Assembly: GCA_946625675.1 (NCBI GenBank)
Contig: CAMOTI010000169.1
Location: 1 to 36,410, forward strand
Direction: 5' to 3'
DNA: 36,410 bases
From: an uncultured Prevotellaceae bacterium
Lineage (GTDB): Bacteria; Bacteroidota; Bacteroidia; Bacteroidales; Bacteroidaceae
Positions 9,439 to 17,368 of this stretch are shown here, in pieces. Within the stretch, counting starts at the first letter, position 1. Each line of letters begins with the position of its first letter. The notes under the pieces are model-generated. The model did not search any database. It saw only the letters and a list, made by a program, of their open reading frames with translations, and had not been told where the DNA came from. The position numbers and the translations under genes were made by a program.

Positions 9439-11226
9439 TTAACGTTTTTCGTACCATTTCTGAAGCACAAAGAATGCTTTCTTCTTTTCTCCTTTGTCGC
9501 TCACCAGTCCTTTTCTGTTGTAGTAGTCCTGGATTCCTGGCAGCACGCGTCGGGGCGAGCGGAAATCCTTCAGAATCCAAGGTGTCGTACCGGCCAGTCC
9601 ATCGATTTTTTCTATCATCGCCAGGTTCTCGATGTAGAGGTTCTCCTGGAACTCCTCAGTCCAACGCTGGTTCTTCTCTCCATGCAGCCCAGCTCTGGCT
9701 CCGCCTCCGAACTCACTGATGATGACTGGCTTCTCGTATGGTATTTCCCATGTCATCTTGGGTGCGTCGTTCACGTCGCGGTACCATCCCACGTATTGGT
9801 TGAAGCTGATGATGTCTACATACTGGTTCATGTTGTCGCTGAGTCGGTTTACGTAGTTGGACGCACTGGTCACTTCCATGGCCATGCTGATGAGACGTGT
9901 GTTGTCGAGATTGCGTGCACATGTGGCCAGATTGCTGAGGAACGCGTCGCGCTGTGGACTGTGTGGCGTCTCGTTGGCGATGCTCCAGACGATGATGTTG
10001 GCCCGGTTCTGGTCGCGCAGAATCATGTCGCGCAGTTGGTTGCGCGCGTTCTCCAATGTGGACGGGTTGGTCCAAGCGATGGTCCAGTAGCATGGGATTT
10101 CCGACCACAGGAGAATCCCTTGACGTTCGGCCTCCCTCACAGCGTGCTCGTTGTGGGGATAGTGAGCAAATCTCATAAAGTTGCATCCCAGCTCCTTAGC
10201 CCATGATATGAGCGTGCGTGCATCGTCTGCTCCGTTCGCCCTTCCTCCTCCGTATGCCTTCTCTTCGTGTGCGCTGATGCCTTTGAGGTAGATGGGCTTT
10301 CCGTTGAGCAGTATCTGCTTTCCGCTTGTGGTGATGCTGCGGAATCCGATTTCGTCGTTGATGGTCTCTCCTCCTTGGCTAATCACGACTTTGTAGAGTT
10401 TTGGACTCTCCGGGCTCCACAGCTGGGGCTTGGCTTTCAACTCCGTGCTCACATCGCCAGAGGCATCGGTTGTGAGCGTCTTCTTGATTTTCAGCTCGGG
10501 AATGCTCAGTGTGACGGTCTCTCCTGCCACGGCTTTGTTGAGATGTGCCGTGAAGTGTATTTTTTTGAAGTCCTCCCGGTCGAGCGCCAGCTTGTAGTTC
10601 TCCACATAGGTGTCGTTCACTTCCACGAGCAGTACGTCGCGTGTGATGCCTCCGTAGTTCCACCAGTCGAAAATCTGTGTGGGTACATCCTCGGCATGAC
10701 GTTTGTTGTCTACTTTCAGTATCAGCACGTTCTTTCCGTCCTTCAGCGCGTCTGTGATGTCGGCGTTGAACGGGGTGAATCCTCCCGCATGGTGTACCAC
10801 CTCCTTGCCGTTCACGTAAACATGGCTGTCGTAGTTGACGGCTCCGAAATAGAGCAAAGTGCGCTTGCCAGTATGCCTTGTGTAATCGAACTCGCGCTCA
10901 AACCACACGGTTCCTTCGTAGAAGAAGAGACGCTCGTCCTGCGTGTTCCAGTCGCCGGGAATTTTCATCGTAGGAGATGCGTCGAAGTCGTATTCAATCA
11001 GGTCCTCCGGCTTTTGTGGTTTCGCATTGCGGAAGAAGCCCCATCTTGTGGGGTTCATACGGTAGTCGTAGTATCCCTCCTCCTGCACGTCGACAATATA
11101 GTGCCAGTCGCCGTTAAGGCTGACACTCTGTCGGTTGAACACATTGCCTACGACGGGCAGATACTCTGCGGCACGGACTGACATGCTCAGCAGTGCCATA
11201 AGGATGAGAATCGCTGTTTTTTTCAT
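9439..11226 (-). CDS. Secreted glycoside hydrolase family 2 protein (beta-galactosidase/beta-glucuronidase type)
   Basis: This 595-aa GH2 enzyme is preceded by a signal peptide (MKKTAILILMALLSMSVRA, cleavage near 19/20), so it probably acts in the periplasm. Domains in order are a sugar-binding jelly roll (about 30-205, with NYDSHVYVNGKEVVHHAGGF), an Ig-like domain (about 206-300) and a TIM barrel (about 301-590). The acid/base glutamate is Glu419 in SIANE; the nucleophile is Glu505 in VIISEFGGG. FMRFAHYPHNE (350-360) is the usual GH2 barrel motif. Its length fits short GH2 beta-galactosidases and beta-glucuronidases; the substrate cannot be fixed, because the Asn-x-Lys pair of classical glucuronidases was not seen. 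It lies 92 bp downstream of the metallopeptidase-like gene and ends at a terminator. Confidence 0.88.
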   Translation of the reverse strand: MKKTAILILMALLSMSVRAAEYLPVVGNVFNRQSVSLNGDWHYIVDVQEEGYYDYRMNPTRWGFFRNAKPQKPEDLIEYDFDASPTMKIPGDWNTQDERLFFYEGTVWFEREFDYTRHTGKRTLLYFGAVNYDSHVYVNGKEVVHHAGGFTPFNADITDALKDGKNVLILKVDNKRHAEDVPTQIFDWWNYGGITRDVLLVEVNDTYVENYKLALDREDFKKIHFTAHLNKAVAGETVTLSIPELKIKKTLTTDASGDVSTELKAKPQLWSPESPKLYKVVISQGGETINDEIGFRSITTSGKQILLNGKPIYLKGISAHEEKAYGGGRANGADDARTLISWAKELGCNFMRFAHYPHNEHAVREAERQGILLWSEIPCYWTIAWTNPSTLENARNQLRDMILRDQNRANIIVWSIANETPHSPQRDAFLSNLATCARNLDNTRLISMAMEVTSASNYVNRLSDNMNQYVDIISFNQYVGWYRDVNDAPKMTWEIPYEKPVIISEFGGGARAGLHGEKNQRWTEEFQENLYIENLAMIEKIDGLAGTTPWILKDFRSPRRVLPGIQDYYNRKGLVSDKGEKKKAFFVLQKWYEKR

Positions 11227-11318
11227 TTTTAAATATCTTCTATGCTTTATGAATTAGTAACTCAGGTTTAAATATCTAAATGAAATTCGAAAATTCTGGC
11301 AACTGGTACCGTAAAGCC

Positions 11319-13733
11319 TTATCTCACCATCACTTTCTTTCCGCCCACGATGTAGATGCCAGGCTTGAGACCTTCCGTGGAGTTTGTGCCTGTGCGCACG
11401 AGTTGTCCGGAGAGCGAATATATGTTTCCGTCCTGCGTGGCGTGGCTCTCATCGGCCATGATGTCGTCGATGCCCACGGGGAAGGAGTTGTTGTTCGTGT
11501 TTCCGTATACGTTGGTCTGGTAGAGTTTCACCTTGTATGGCCATTGCTCGTCGTCGGTGGTCCTGCCGTTCCATCCGCGCGGCCAGTAGTCGGTGGGTGC
11601 GCCGGTGACGACGAGCCACAGGTATGAGCATCCTGATGGGCAGTCGAACGCAGCGGTTTCTCGTGTCTGGTCGTAGGTGGCGGTGGCGATGTCGCCGTAC
11701 AGCCGTGTTCCGTCTTTTTTGAGAGCCACGAATCCGAACTTCCATCCGGCTGCTTTCGATTTGTAGGCGATGTATCCGGTCTCGTCAGGCAGTCCGATCA
11801 GCTCGGCATACACGGTCTTGGCGCTGGATGGCACGTTCAGCCTGATGGCGTTGTTTCCGAAATTCTCCACGCAGTTGGCTGCTGTGGGCTTGAAATATCC
11901 CTCGGTGTCTTTTGTCATAGCGGTTTGTGCCCGCTTCCCGATGGTGCTGTTGCCGTATTTGCGGATGGGTTCCATGTCGAAGGTGGTCAATCGTGCCGCA
12001 TATTCCCACATCTCGTTGTTCAGCTGTTCCAGCTTCTCTTCCTGTGAGAGACTGCTGTCCATCGTCAGTCGCATATAGGCCTGGAGAGGGTCCTCAAGTC
12101 GTACCGACTCGTTCCAGAGCTGTCCGATGAAGCCCATGCCATGTTTGTGGCACATATAGTCCTGGATGAAGTAGTTGTTGTAGCGCAGTTCCTCTGCGAA
12201 CGGGTTTTTGTGCAGGCCGTTCAGCGTGTTCGTCAGCCACTCGTTGTTGAACTGGTAAGTGGGGTAGTACTTGTATGCCTGCCACTGTGCGCACATCTCC
12301 CAGAACACGTTGCCGTTTCCGGAGTTCATCCATGTGTACATCCATCCGTTCTGGTTGTTGTTGTCGCAGTGTACCTGATACTGGAAGCAGTGACCAATCT
12401 CATGGGCCACCGTCTGTCCGCTTCTTGAGGTGTGTGCCCCGTTGGACAGGGTGAGCATTCCGATCTGGTCGTCGATACCGCTTCCGTTTGCGGTCCATTC
12501 GCTGGTGCTGAGCAGACGGATAATCATCTTGTATGTGTCCGTCTTCGACTTCCCTTCGTTGATTGTGATGAACTTCAGGCTGTCGGCATAGAACTCAAAG
12601 ATCTTGTCGGCCGTCTCGAGGATTTCAGGCACAGAAGCCGGCACTTCCGTCCCATAGCCTTTCTCCCAGAACAAGATCCAGTGCTTCGACTGGTAGCTTC
12701 GCTCGTAGCAATACTGGCTGTTGGCGTTTTTCAGTTGGGCGTCGGTGCCGCATGCGCTGGTGCTGCAATAGATTTTCTTGTCCACTGCGCTGATGCGGTT
12801 GTTGATGGCGCTGACGGCTGCGTTGAGTTGGAATTTGGACAGTTCGTAGTCAGTCAGTTTGTTTTCTGCCGTTTCGATGGCGTTCTCCAACAGCCCCAAT
12901 GCCACGGACTTTCGCTCCACGTCTTTCCACCATCCCTGCACTTTCTTCGCGTAGTCGATGCGGTCCTGTAGCGCGTCATAAAGCGCGCGCGACGCCTCGG
13001 CTGCCGACAGCTGGGTTTCCAGCTCTTTCTTGGCGGATTTCAGCTGCTCGTACAGCGCATCCTTGTCCCCTTCGTAGGTCTCGCTCTTGGCTTGTTCGGC
13101 GAGTGCTGAGGCGCTCTCCATAGCAGCTTTCAATGGTTCTGCCACACTCGTCTGAATGCCTTTTTCCAGCAACTCGCCGGCATGTGCCGCCATATCTTCG
13201 ACGACTCCGGCATAGTCTGCCATCGTCAACTCGCTGTCGTAAGTCAGCGTGAAGTAGTCCACGCAGAGCCAGTTGCCAGTTGCGTTCTCTGCCTTCACGC
13301 CAATCTCGACGCTTCCCTCACCGTCCACCACGCTGAAGCTCACGCTGTACTGGCGCATCGCCGTGATAGGGGTCTGCTTGTGTCCAGCGTAGAGGTAGGC
13401 GCCGGTCTGTGCCTTGCCGCTGTTGGCTGTGCTCGATGATGCATTCTGCTGGATATGAAGGGCATACACTTTCAGGGTGTAGTTTCCGTCGTTAAGCCCG
13501 CTCAGTGTGCGCGACACGTAGGCGTCAGGGATGTGCTTACCGCGGTCGGTCCAGATTTCCATGTAGTAAGTCCCTTTCTTGCGGGTGAAGACCGAGTTGC
13601 TCTGTTGCGTCATGTTCGTGTTCCAACCGGTGGTTCCGCTCTCAAAACTTGCGTTGCTGATCTCTATGTCGGTCTGGGCATGCCCAAACACGCATAATAT
13701 CATAAAATAAATGCAAAAAAGTATTTTTTTCAT
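11319..13733 (-). CDS. Secreted HExxH zinc metallopeptidase-like protein with C-terminal sorting-type tail
   Basis: The start chosen is the ATG at 13733 (MKKILFCIYF), giving 804 aa; ten extra in-frame residues upstream would spoil the signal peptide. Cleavage is likely after FGHA. An N-terminal beta-sandwich of carbohydrate-binding type (IEISNASFESGTTGW, about 22-167) is followed by an alpha-helical, coiled-coil-like region (about 175-315). The catalytic part has HEIGH (His444, Glu445, His448) and a glutamate in FWEMCAQW (Glu479), matching the HExxH-x(8-28)-E gluzincin pattern seen in M60-like and some DUF-type Bacteroidota zincins. The last 35 residues (IYSLSGQLV... GLKPGIYIVGGKKVMVR) resemble a type A tail of the type IX secretion system. 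It lies 26 bp after rnz. The substrate is unknown; a mucin or other glycoprotein is a guess. Confidence 0.75.
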   Translation of the reverse strand: MKKILFCIYFMILCVFGHAQTDIEISNASFESGTTGWNTNMTQQSNSVFTRKKGTYYMEIWTDRGKHIPDAYVSRTLSGLNDGNYTLKVYALHIQQNASSSTANSGKAQTGAYLYAGHKQTPITAMRQYSVSFSVVDGEGSVEIGVKAENATGNWLCVDYFTLTYDSELTMADYAGVVEDMAAHAGELLEKGIQTSVAEPLKAAMESASALAEQAKSETYEGDKDALYEQLKSAKKELETQLSAAEASRALYDALQDRIDYAKKVQGWWKDVERKSVALGLLENAIETAENKLTDYELSKFQLNAAVSAINNRISAVDKKIYCSTSACGTDAQLKNANSQYCYERSYQSKHWILFWEKGYGTEVPASVPEILETADKIFEFYADSLKFITINEGKSKTDTYKMIIRLLSTSEWTANGSGIDDQIGMLTLSNGAHTSRSGQTVAHEIGHCFQYQVHCDNNNQNGWMYTWMNSGNGNVFWEMCAQWQAYKYYPTYQFNNEWLTNTLNGLHKNPFAEELRYNNYFIQDYMCHKHGMGFIGQLWNESVRLEDPLQAYMRLTMDSSLSQEEKLEQLNNEMWEYAARLTTFDMEPIRKYGNSTIGKRAQTAMTKDTEGYFKPTAANCVENFGNNAIRLNVPSSAKTVYAELIGLPDETGYIAYKSKAAGWKFGFVALKKDGTRLYGDIATATYDQTRETAAFDCPSGCSYLWLVVTGAPTDYWPRGWNGRTTDDEQWPYKVKLYQTNVYGNTNNNSFPVGIDDIMADESHATQDGNIYSLSGQLVRTGTNSTEGLKPGIYIVGGKKVMVR

Positions 13734-13759
13734 ATTGTTTGTTTTTTTATATCTTTCGT

Positions 13760-14680
13760 TCAAACGACCTCCACAGTCATTCCTTCGTTGCTGGCGATGG
13801 TGTTGGGAAAAATGGGCTGTGCTTCTTTCAGAAACAGGCTGTCGTCGTCGTAGCGTGATGAGAAATGCCCGATCAAGAGCTGCTTCACTTCGGCGGCTTG
13901 TGCGATGGCTGCAGCCTGTGCGGCAGTGGAGTGCCCGTATTTCTCAGCCTGGTCTATCTCGCTCTGTAGATAGGTGGACTCGTGATAGAGGAGGGTTGTC
14001 CCTCGTAGCTGTGGTATCATTGCCGGGTTGTAGCTTGTGTCGCTGCAGTAGGCGTATGAGCGAGGCTGGAATGTGCACTCTGTGGTCAGTTCGCTGTTGG
14101 GGATGACGGTGCCGTCAGGCTTTCTCCAGTCAGCTCCGGCTTTGATTCGCCCGAACTCAGTCTGTGGTATTCCCAGCGCAAGGCATTTCTGCGGAAGCAG
14201 CACCCGTGGCTTCTTCTTCTCTCTGAAAAGGAATCCGCAGCATGGTGTACGGTGGTTGAGCGGTATGCTTTCCACCGTCATGTTTCTGCCGTCGTAGAGC
14301 ACTGCTGCCTTGCACGTGTCGATGGCGTGCATGAGCAGAGGAAAGGACAACTTGCAGTAAGTGCTGAAGTCATATTCGAGAGGTTCTTTCAGGTCCTCGG
14401 GCAGCCAGATATGGAGCGGCGACTTGCGGTTCTGTATCAGGTCGAGGCTTGAGACGAAAGGCAGGAGACCGTAGAAATGGTCGACGTGTGCGTGGCTGAT
14501 GAAGATATGGTTGAGGTTGGCGGTTTTGAACCCGAATTTCCATATCTGTGCCTGGATGCCTTCTCCGCAGTCCACCATGAATCGCTCGTTGTGTACACAC
14601 ACCAACTGCCCGCTCGTCATATGACGCTGGTTTGGGAAAGCTGCGCCGCAGCCTAATATGTTCACTTCGAAGCGTTCCAT
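13760..14680 (-). CDS. rnz: Ribonuclease Z (tRNA 3' processing endonuclease)
   Basis: This 306-aa metallo-beta-lactamase-fold protein is the normal length for bacterial RNase Z. The zinc motif HxHxDH is SHAHVDHFYGL (His63, His65, Asp67, His68). Other family marks are the N-terminal LGCGAAFPNQRHMTSGQLV, the FMVDCGEGIQAQI segment, SYAYCSDTSYN and the C-terminal HSTAAQAAAIAQAA ... LLIGHFSSRY. It removes 3' trailers from tRNA precursors. It is the first gene of a minus-strand group followed by the metallopeptidase-like and GH2 genes; whether these form one transcript is uncertain. Confidence 0.93.
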   Translation of the reverse strand: MERFEVNILGCGAAFPNQRHMTSGQLVCVHNERFMVDCGEGIQAQIWKFGFKTANLNHIFISHAHVDHFYGLLPFVSSLDLIQNRKSPLHIWLPEDLKEPLEYDFSTYCKLSFPLLMHAIDTCKAAVLYDGRNMTVESIPLNHRTPCCGFLFREKKKPRVLLPQKCLALGIPQTEFGRIKAGADWRKPDGTVIPNSELTTECTFQPRSYAYCSDTSYNPAMIPQLRGTTLLYHESTYLQSEIDQAEKYGHSTAAQAAAIAQAAEVKQLLIGHFSSRYDDDSLFLKEAQPIFPNTIASNEGMTVEVV

Positions 14681-15131
14681 CTTGGTTTAAGAATACTTGT
14701 GTCCGACAGCCTGACATGGAGTGGGGCATGTCTGCGATTTGCTTTGTCGTCTGTTTTTTTCTGCTTGTGTGCAAACCATTTGCAAATTTATATAAAAATA
14801 TTGAAATTTTTGTTTTTTCCTAAAATAAAACATCGCTTGTCCCATGAATTGAGACAACTTGCCCCGTACTTTGCGCCATACAGCTGAACAACACACGCAA
14901 AGGGAGTTCACAAGGCCGGCCAGGGATTCAGCCCGAACGAAGATTCCGTTTCTGAAGGAGTCAGGGAGATAGGCGCGGTTCCAAACCAGGCTTTCGTGAA
15001 CTCCTCCTTCTTTTTTTCCGAGCTTTGACATCATTGGCGCACCTTGCTGTCTTCTCTTCTTCATTATTAAAACGAGGCAACTTGTTTTTTTAGGCTACTT
15101 CACATTTTCTATTTCCTTTTTTTTCAATAAA
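14681..15131. other. Gene-poor stretch between rnz and the HIT gene, with an inverted-repeat element
   Basis: No convincing gene is seen here. A 125-codon minus-strand frame (15064-14687) has a cysteine-rich, non-domain-like translation (for example LVNSLCVCCSAVW). It is treated as a probable interspersed repeat, not a protein. A perfect 9-bp inverted repeat, ggagttcac at 14903-14911 and gtgaactcc at 14996-15004, brackets about 85 bp that can fold further. Translations of this kind recur as short hypothetical ORFs in Prevotella genomes as far as I recall; that is memory, not a search. Confidence 0.4.
14783..14790 (-). promoter_or_regulatory. Possible -7 element upstream of rnz
   Basis: On the minus strand TAAATTTG matches the TAnnTTTG consensus about 100 bp upstream of the rnz start. 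No TTTG is found at the expected distance upstream, so only half of the promoter is supported. Confidence 0.35.
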
Positions 15132-15163
15132 TTTGCTTCGACGGAATAAAATTCATATTTTTG
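15132..15163 (+). promoter_or_regulatory. Bacteroidota-type promoter for the HIT-family gene
   Basis: TTTG at 15132-15135 is followed after exactly 20 nt by TATTTTTG at 15156-15163, a match to TTTG-N19-21-TAnnTTTG. Transcription should start near 15170, leaving a leader of about 34 nt before the ATG at 15204. Confidence 0.72.
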
Positions 15164-15203
15164 CATATTCATTTATTAATACACTCAAACAAAAACTACT
15201 ACT

Positions 15204-15629
15204 ATGTACAGCAATCCAGCCGACTGTCTCTATTGCACGAACAATGAGACACTGCACAACCTCATGATTCAGATTGCGGAACTGCGTGTTTCGCGTGTTT
15301 TCCTTTTTAAGGAGCAGACCTACCGCGGCCGTTGCCTCGTGGCTTACAACGGTCATGTGAACGACCTCAATGAGCTGAGCGACGATGAGCGCAATGCGTT
15401 CATGGCCGACGTGACCCAGGTGACCCGTGCCATGCAGAAAGCCTTTAATCCGGAGAAAATCAACTATGGGGCTTACAGCGACAAGCTCAGCCACCTCCAT
15501 TTCCATCTCGCTCCCAAATACGTGGACGGGCCAGACTACGGCGGCACATTCCAGATGAATCCCGGCAAGGTGTATCTCTCCGACGAGGAATACCAGCAAC
15601 TCATCGACGCCGTGAAGGCTAATCTCTGA
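15204..15629 (+). CDS. HIT-family (histidine triad) nucleotide-binding protein
   Basis: This 141-aa protein carries the histidine triad SHLHFHLAPKY (His97, His99, His101), the active site of HIT hydrolases and transferases acting on nucleoside phosphoramidates, dinucleoside polyphosphates and related compounds. The N-terminus has a CLYC pair (Cys8, Cys11), which in many HIT proteins helps bind a zinc ion. Other family marks are RGRCLVAYNGHVNDLNELSDDERNAFMADV and the INYGAYSD strand before the triad. It has no signal peptide, so it is cytoplasmic. It has its own promoter at 15132-15163. The exact substrate cannot be told from the sequence. Confidence 0.88.
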   Translation: MYSNPADCLYCTNNETLHNLMIQIAELRVSRVFLFKEQTYRGRCLVAYNGHVNDLNELSDDERNAFMADVTQVTRAMQKAFNPEKINYGAYSDKLSHLHFHLAPKYVDGPDYGGTFQMNPGKVYLSDEEYQQLIDAVKANL

Positions 15630-15695
15630 CTTCGGGTCGTCTGCGTAAGTAAATCCATAGTCCCTCATTTTTCTTTCAACATTCAGCATTAAACT

Positions 15696-15806
15696 CTAAA
15701 CTCAACAGAGTAACTTTACTCTAAACTCAACAGAGTAACTTCACTTTAAACTCTCAACTCAACAGAGTAACTTCACTCTAAACTCTCAACTCTAAACTCT
15801 CAACTA
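15696..15806. repeat. Tandem repeat array between the HIT and pepD genes
   Basis: Two 25-bp units of the form ctaaactcaacagagtaact + t/ctact (15696-15720 and 15721-15745) are nearly identical. A 32-bp unit with a 7-bp insertion follows (15746-15777), then a run built only of ctaaactctcaact parts (to 15806). The array ends 5 bp before the pepD start codon, so it forms the upstream region of that gene. No promoter box is visible in it. Confidence 0.85.
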
Positions 15807-15810
15807 ATCT

Positions 15811-17244
15811 ATGTTTGTCTCGACAGAACGTGTGTTCGCCATATTCAAGGAGCTGAACCAAATACCCCGCCCTTCCCATCACGAGGAGCGCGTGGCTGAT
15901 TATCTGTGCCAGTTTGCACAGCGTCTTAACCTCGACTACGACCGCGACAGCCACAACTGTGTGGTGATACGCAAGCCGGCCACTCCCGGACATGAGCATG
16001 CGGAGCCGGTTGTGCTGCTCAACCACATGGACATGGTGTGCGTGGGTATGGCTGATCCGCTCAACTCGCCAGTGGAGACCTACGTGGACGGAGGGTGGAT
16101 GAAAGCAAGGGGAACATCCCTGGGAGCCGACAACGGAATCGGACTTTCCATGGCCTTGGCGGTTCTCGAAAGCCAGGACATCGTGCACGGTCCCCTTGAG
16201 GTCATCACGACCACCAACGAGGAGGACGGCATGTCGGGTGCTTCAAATCTTTCACCGGACTTCATCAAAGGACGGAAGGTTATCAACCTCGACTCCGAGG
16301 ACTACGACACCATCACCACCGGCGCGGCTGGTGCCTGCCTGCAGTTCCATCGCATTCCTGTCCAATGGCAGGATGTGCAGGAGGCCGACCGGCTGTGGTT
16401 CCGAATCCATTTCATGGGTGGGCTCGGAGGACATTCAGGCGTGGACATCAACAAGGGCCGGGCGAGCGCAGTGGAGATGGCATGCCGTCTGCTCACCAAA
16501 ATCCATGAGGCGCACGACATGGACATCGCCCTGTTCAACGCTGGAGAGGCCAACGCGTCTATCGCCTCAGCGGCTGAAATCGTCGTGGCTGTCTCTTCCC
16601 CTGCGGCCGTGTCGTTTGTGGAGAAACAAGTGGAACAGATGAACAGCTGGCTGAAAAGCCATTATGGACAGACGGATCCTGGGATGCGTTGTACGATAGA
16701 GCGCTGTGATGCTCATCCTCGCGTGGCCGACAGGGCGGCTGTAGACACATTGTTATATTGCCTGGGGCATATCCCGCAGGGGGTGGTGGCCATGAGCCAG
16801 GTCATGGAAAACACCGTGGAAACTTCCAACAACATCGGCCGTGTCGGCACACAGGATGACCATTTCTTCGTCTCTACCCACACGCGCAGCTTCGTTGATG
16901 AGGACATGGAAATTCTCAGCCGGCGAATTGCCGAATGCTTCGCAAAGCGCGGTGGTGAGTCCGAAATCATCATGTCGGCGCCGGCATGGCAAGAAAACCA
17001 ACACTCCGACTTCCTGAAGCTCACGTCCGACACTTTTGACGATGTGCTGGGATGGCGGCCGCGCATGGTGGCCATGCATTTTGTGCTTGAGGCGGGCTTC
17101 TTCGTTCAGAAATTCCCGGGAATCGAGATGGCCAGTATCGGGCCGCGTATCGTCGAGCCCCATTCTGCGTCTGAGCGCGTGGAGCTGTCCACAGTCGACG
17201 ATATATGGAAGGTGCTTGTCGAGTTGCTCGGCAGGCTGGCATAG
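15811..17244 (+). CDS. pepD: Cytosol non-specific (Xaa-His) dipeptidase, M20 family, PepD type
   Basis: This 477-aa metallopeptidase has the length and motifs of the PepD (aminoacyl-histidine dipeptidase) branch of the M20 family. Metal-binding and catalytic motifs are NHMDMVCV (His72, Asp74), GTSLGADNGIG (Asp107) and TTTNEEDGMSGA (Glu137, Glu138). The dimerisation/lid domain contains GGLGGHSGVDI. It has no signal peptide and probably acts in the cytoplasm, cleaving dipeptides taken up or released during protein turnover. The start codon lies directly after a tandem repeat array. The next gene on the same strand begins 124 bp downstream. Confidence 0.92.
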   Translation: MFVSTERVFAIFKELNQIPRPSHHEERVADYLCQFAQRLNLDYDRDSHNCVVIRKPATPGHEHAEPVVLLNHMDMVCVGMADPLNSPVETYVDGGWMKARGTSLGADNGIGLSMALAVLESQDIVHGPLEVITTTNEEDGMSGASNLSPDFIKGRKVINLDSEDYDTITTGAAGACLQFHRIPVQWQDVQEADRLWFRIHFMGGLGGHSGVDINKGRASAVEMACRLLTKIHEAHDMDIALFNAGEANASIASAAEIVVAVSSPAAVSFVEKQVEQMNSWLKSHYGQTDPGMRCTIERCDAHPRVADRAAVDTLLYCLGHIPQGVVAMSQVMENTVETSNNIGRVGTQDDHFFVSTHTRSFVDEDMEILSRRIAECFAKRGGESEIIMSAPAWQENQHSDFLKLTSDTFDDVLGWRPRMVAMHFVLEAGFFVQKFPGIEMASIGPRIVEPHSASERVELSTVDDIWKVLVELLGRLA

Positions 17245-17368
17245 CCCAAGTGAAGTTTGCTGATGAAAGACGGACAAAGGCAGGCTCTGAGACATGTTAA
17301 TATTCGTAAGTCTTCCATTTTTATTTTAGAAACTTAAGTTGGTCGTCCATATTTAAAAAATTAGAGTT

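Noticed and set aside
10267-11181. A 304-codon plus-strand open frame opposite the GH2 gene
   Set aside because: It lies wholly within the GH2 coding sequence, whose catalytic motifs are intact on the other strand; the translation has no recognisable features.
14687-15064. A 125-aa protein-coding gene
   Set aside because: There is no domain, no promoter or plausible context, and the composition is odd; a repeat element is the better explanation.
15696-15806. Possible CRISPR array
   Set aside because: The units are directly adjacent with no unique spacers, and no cas genes are nearby; it is a simple tandem repeat.
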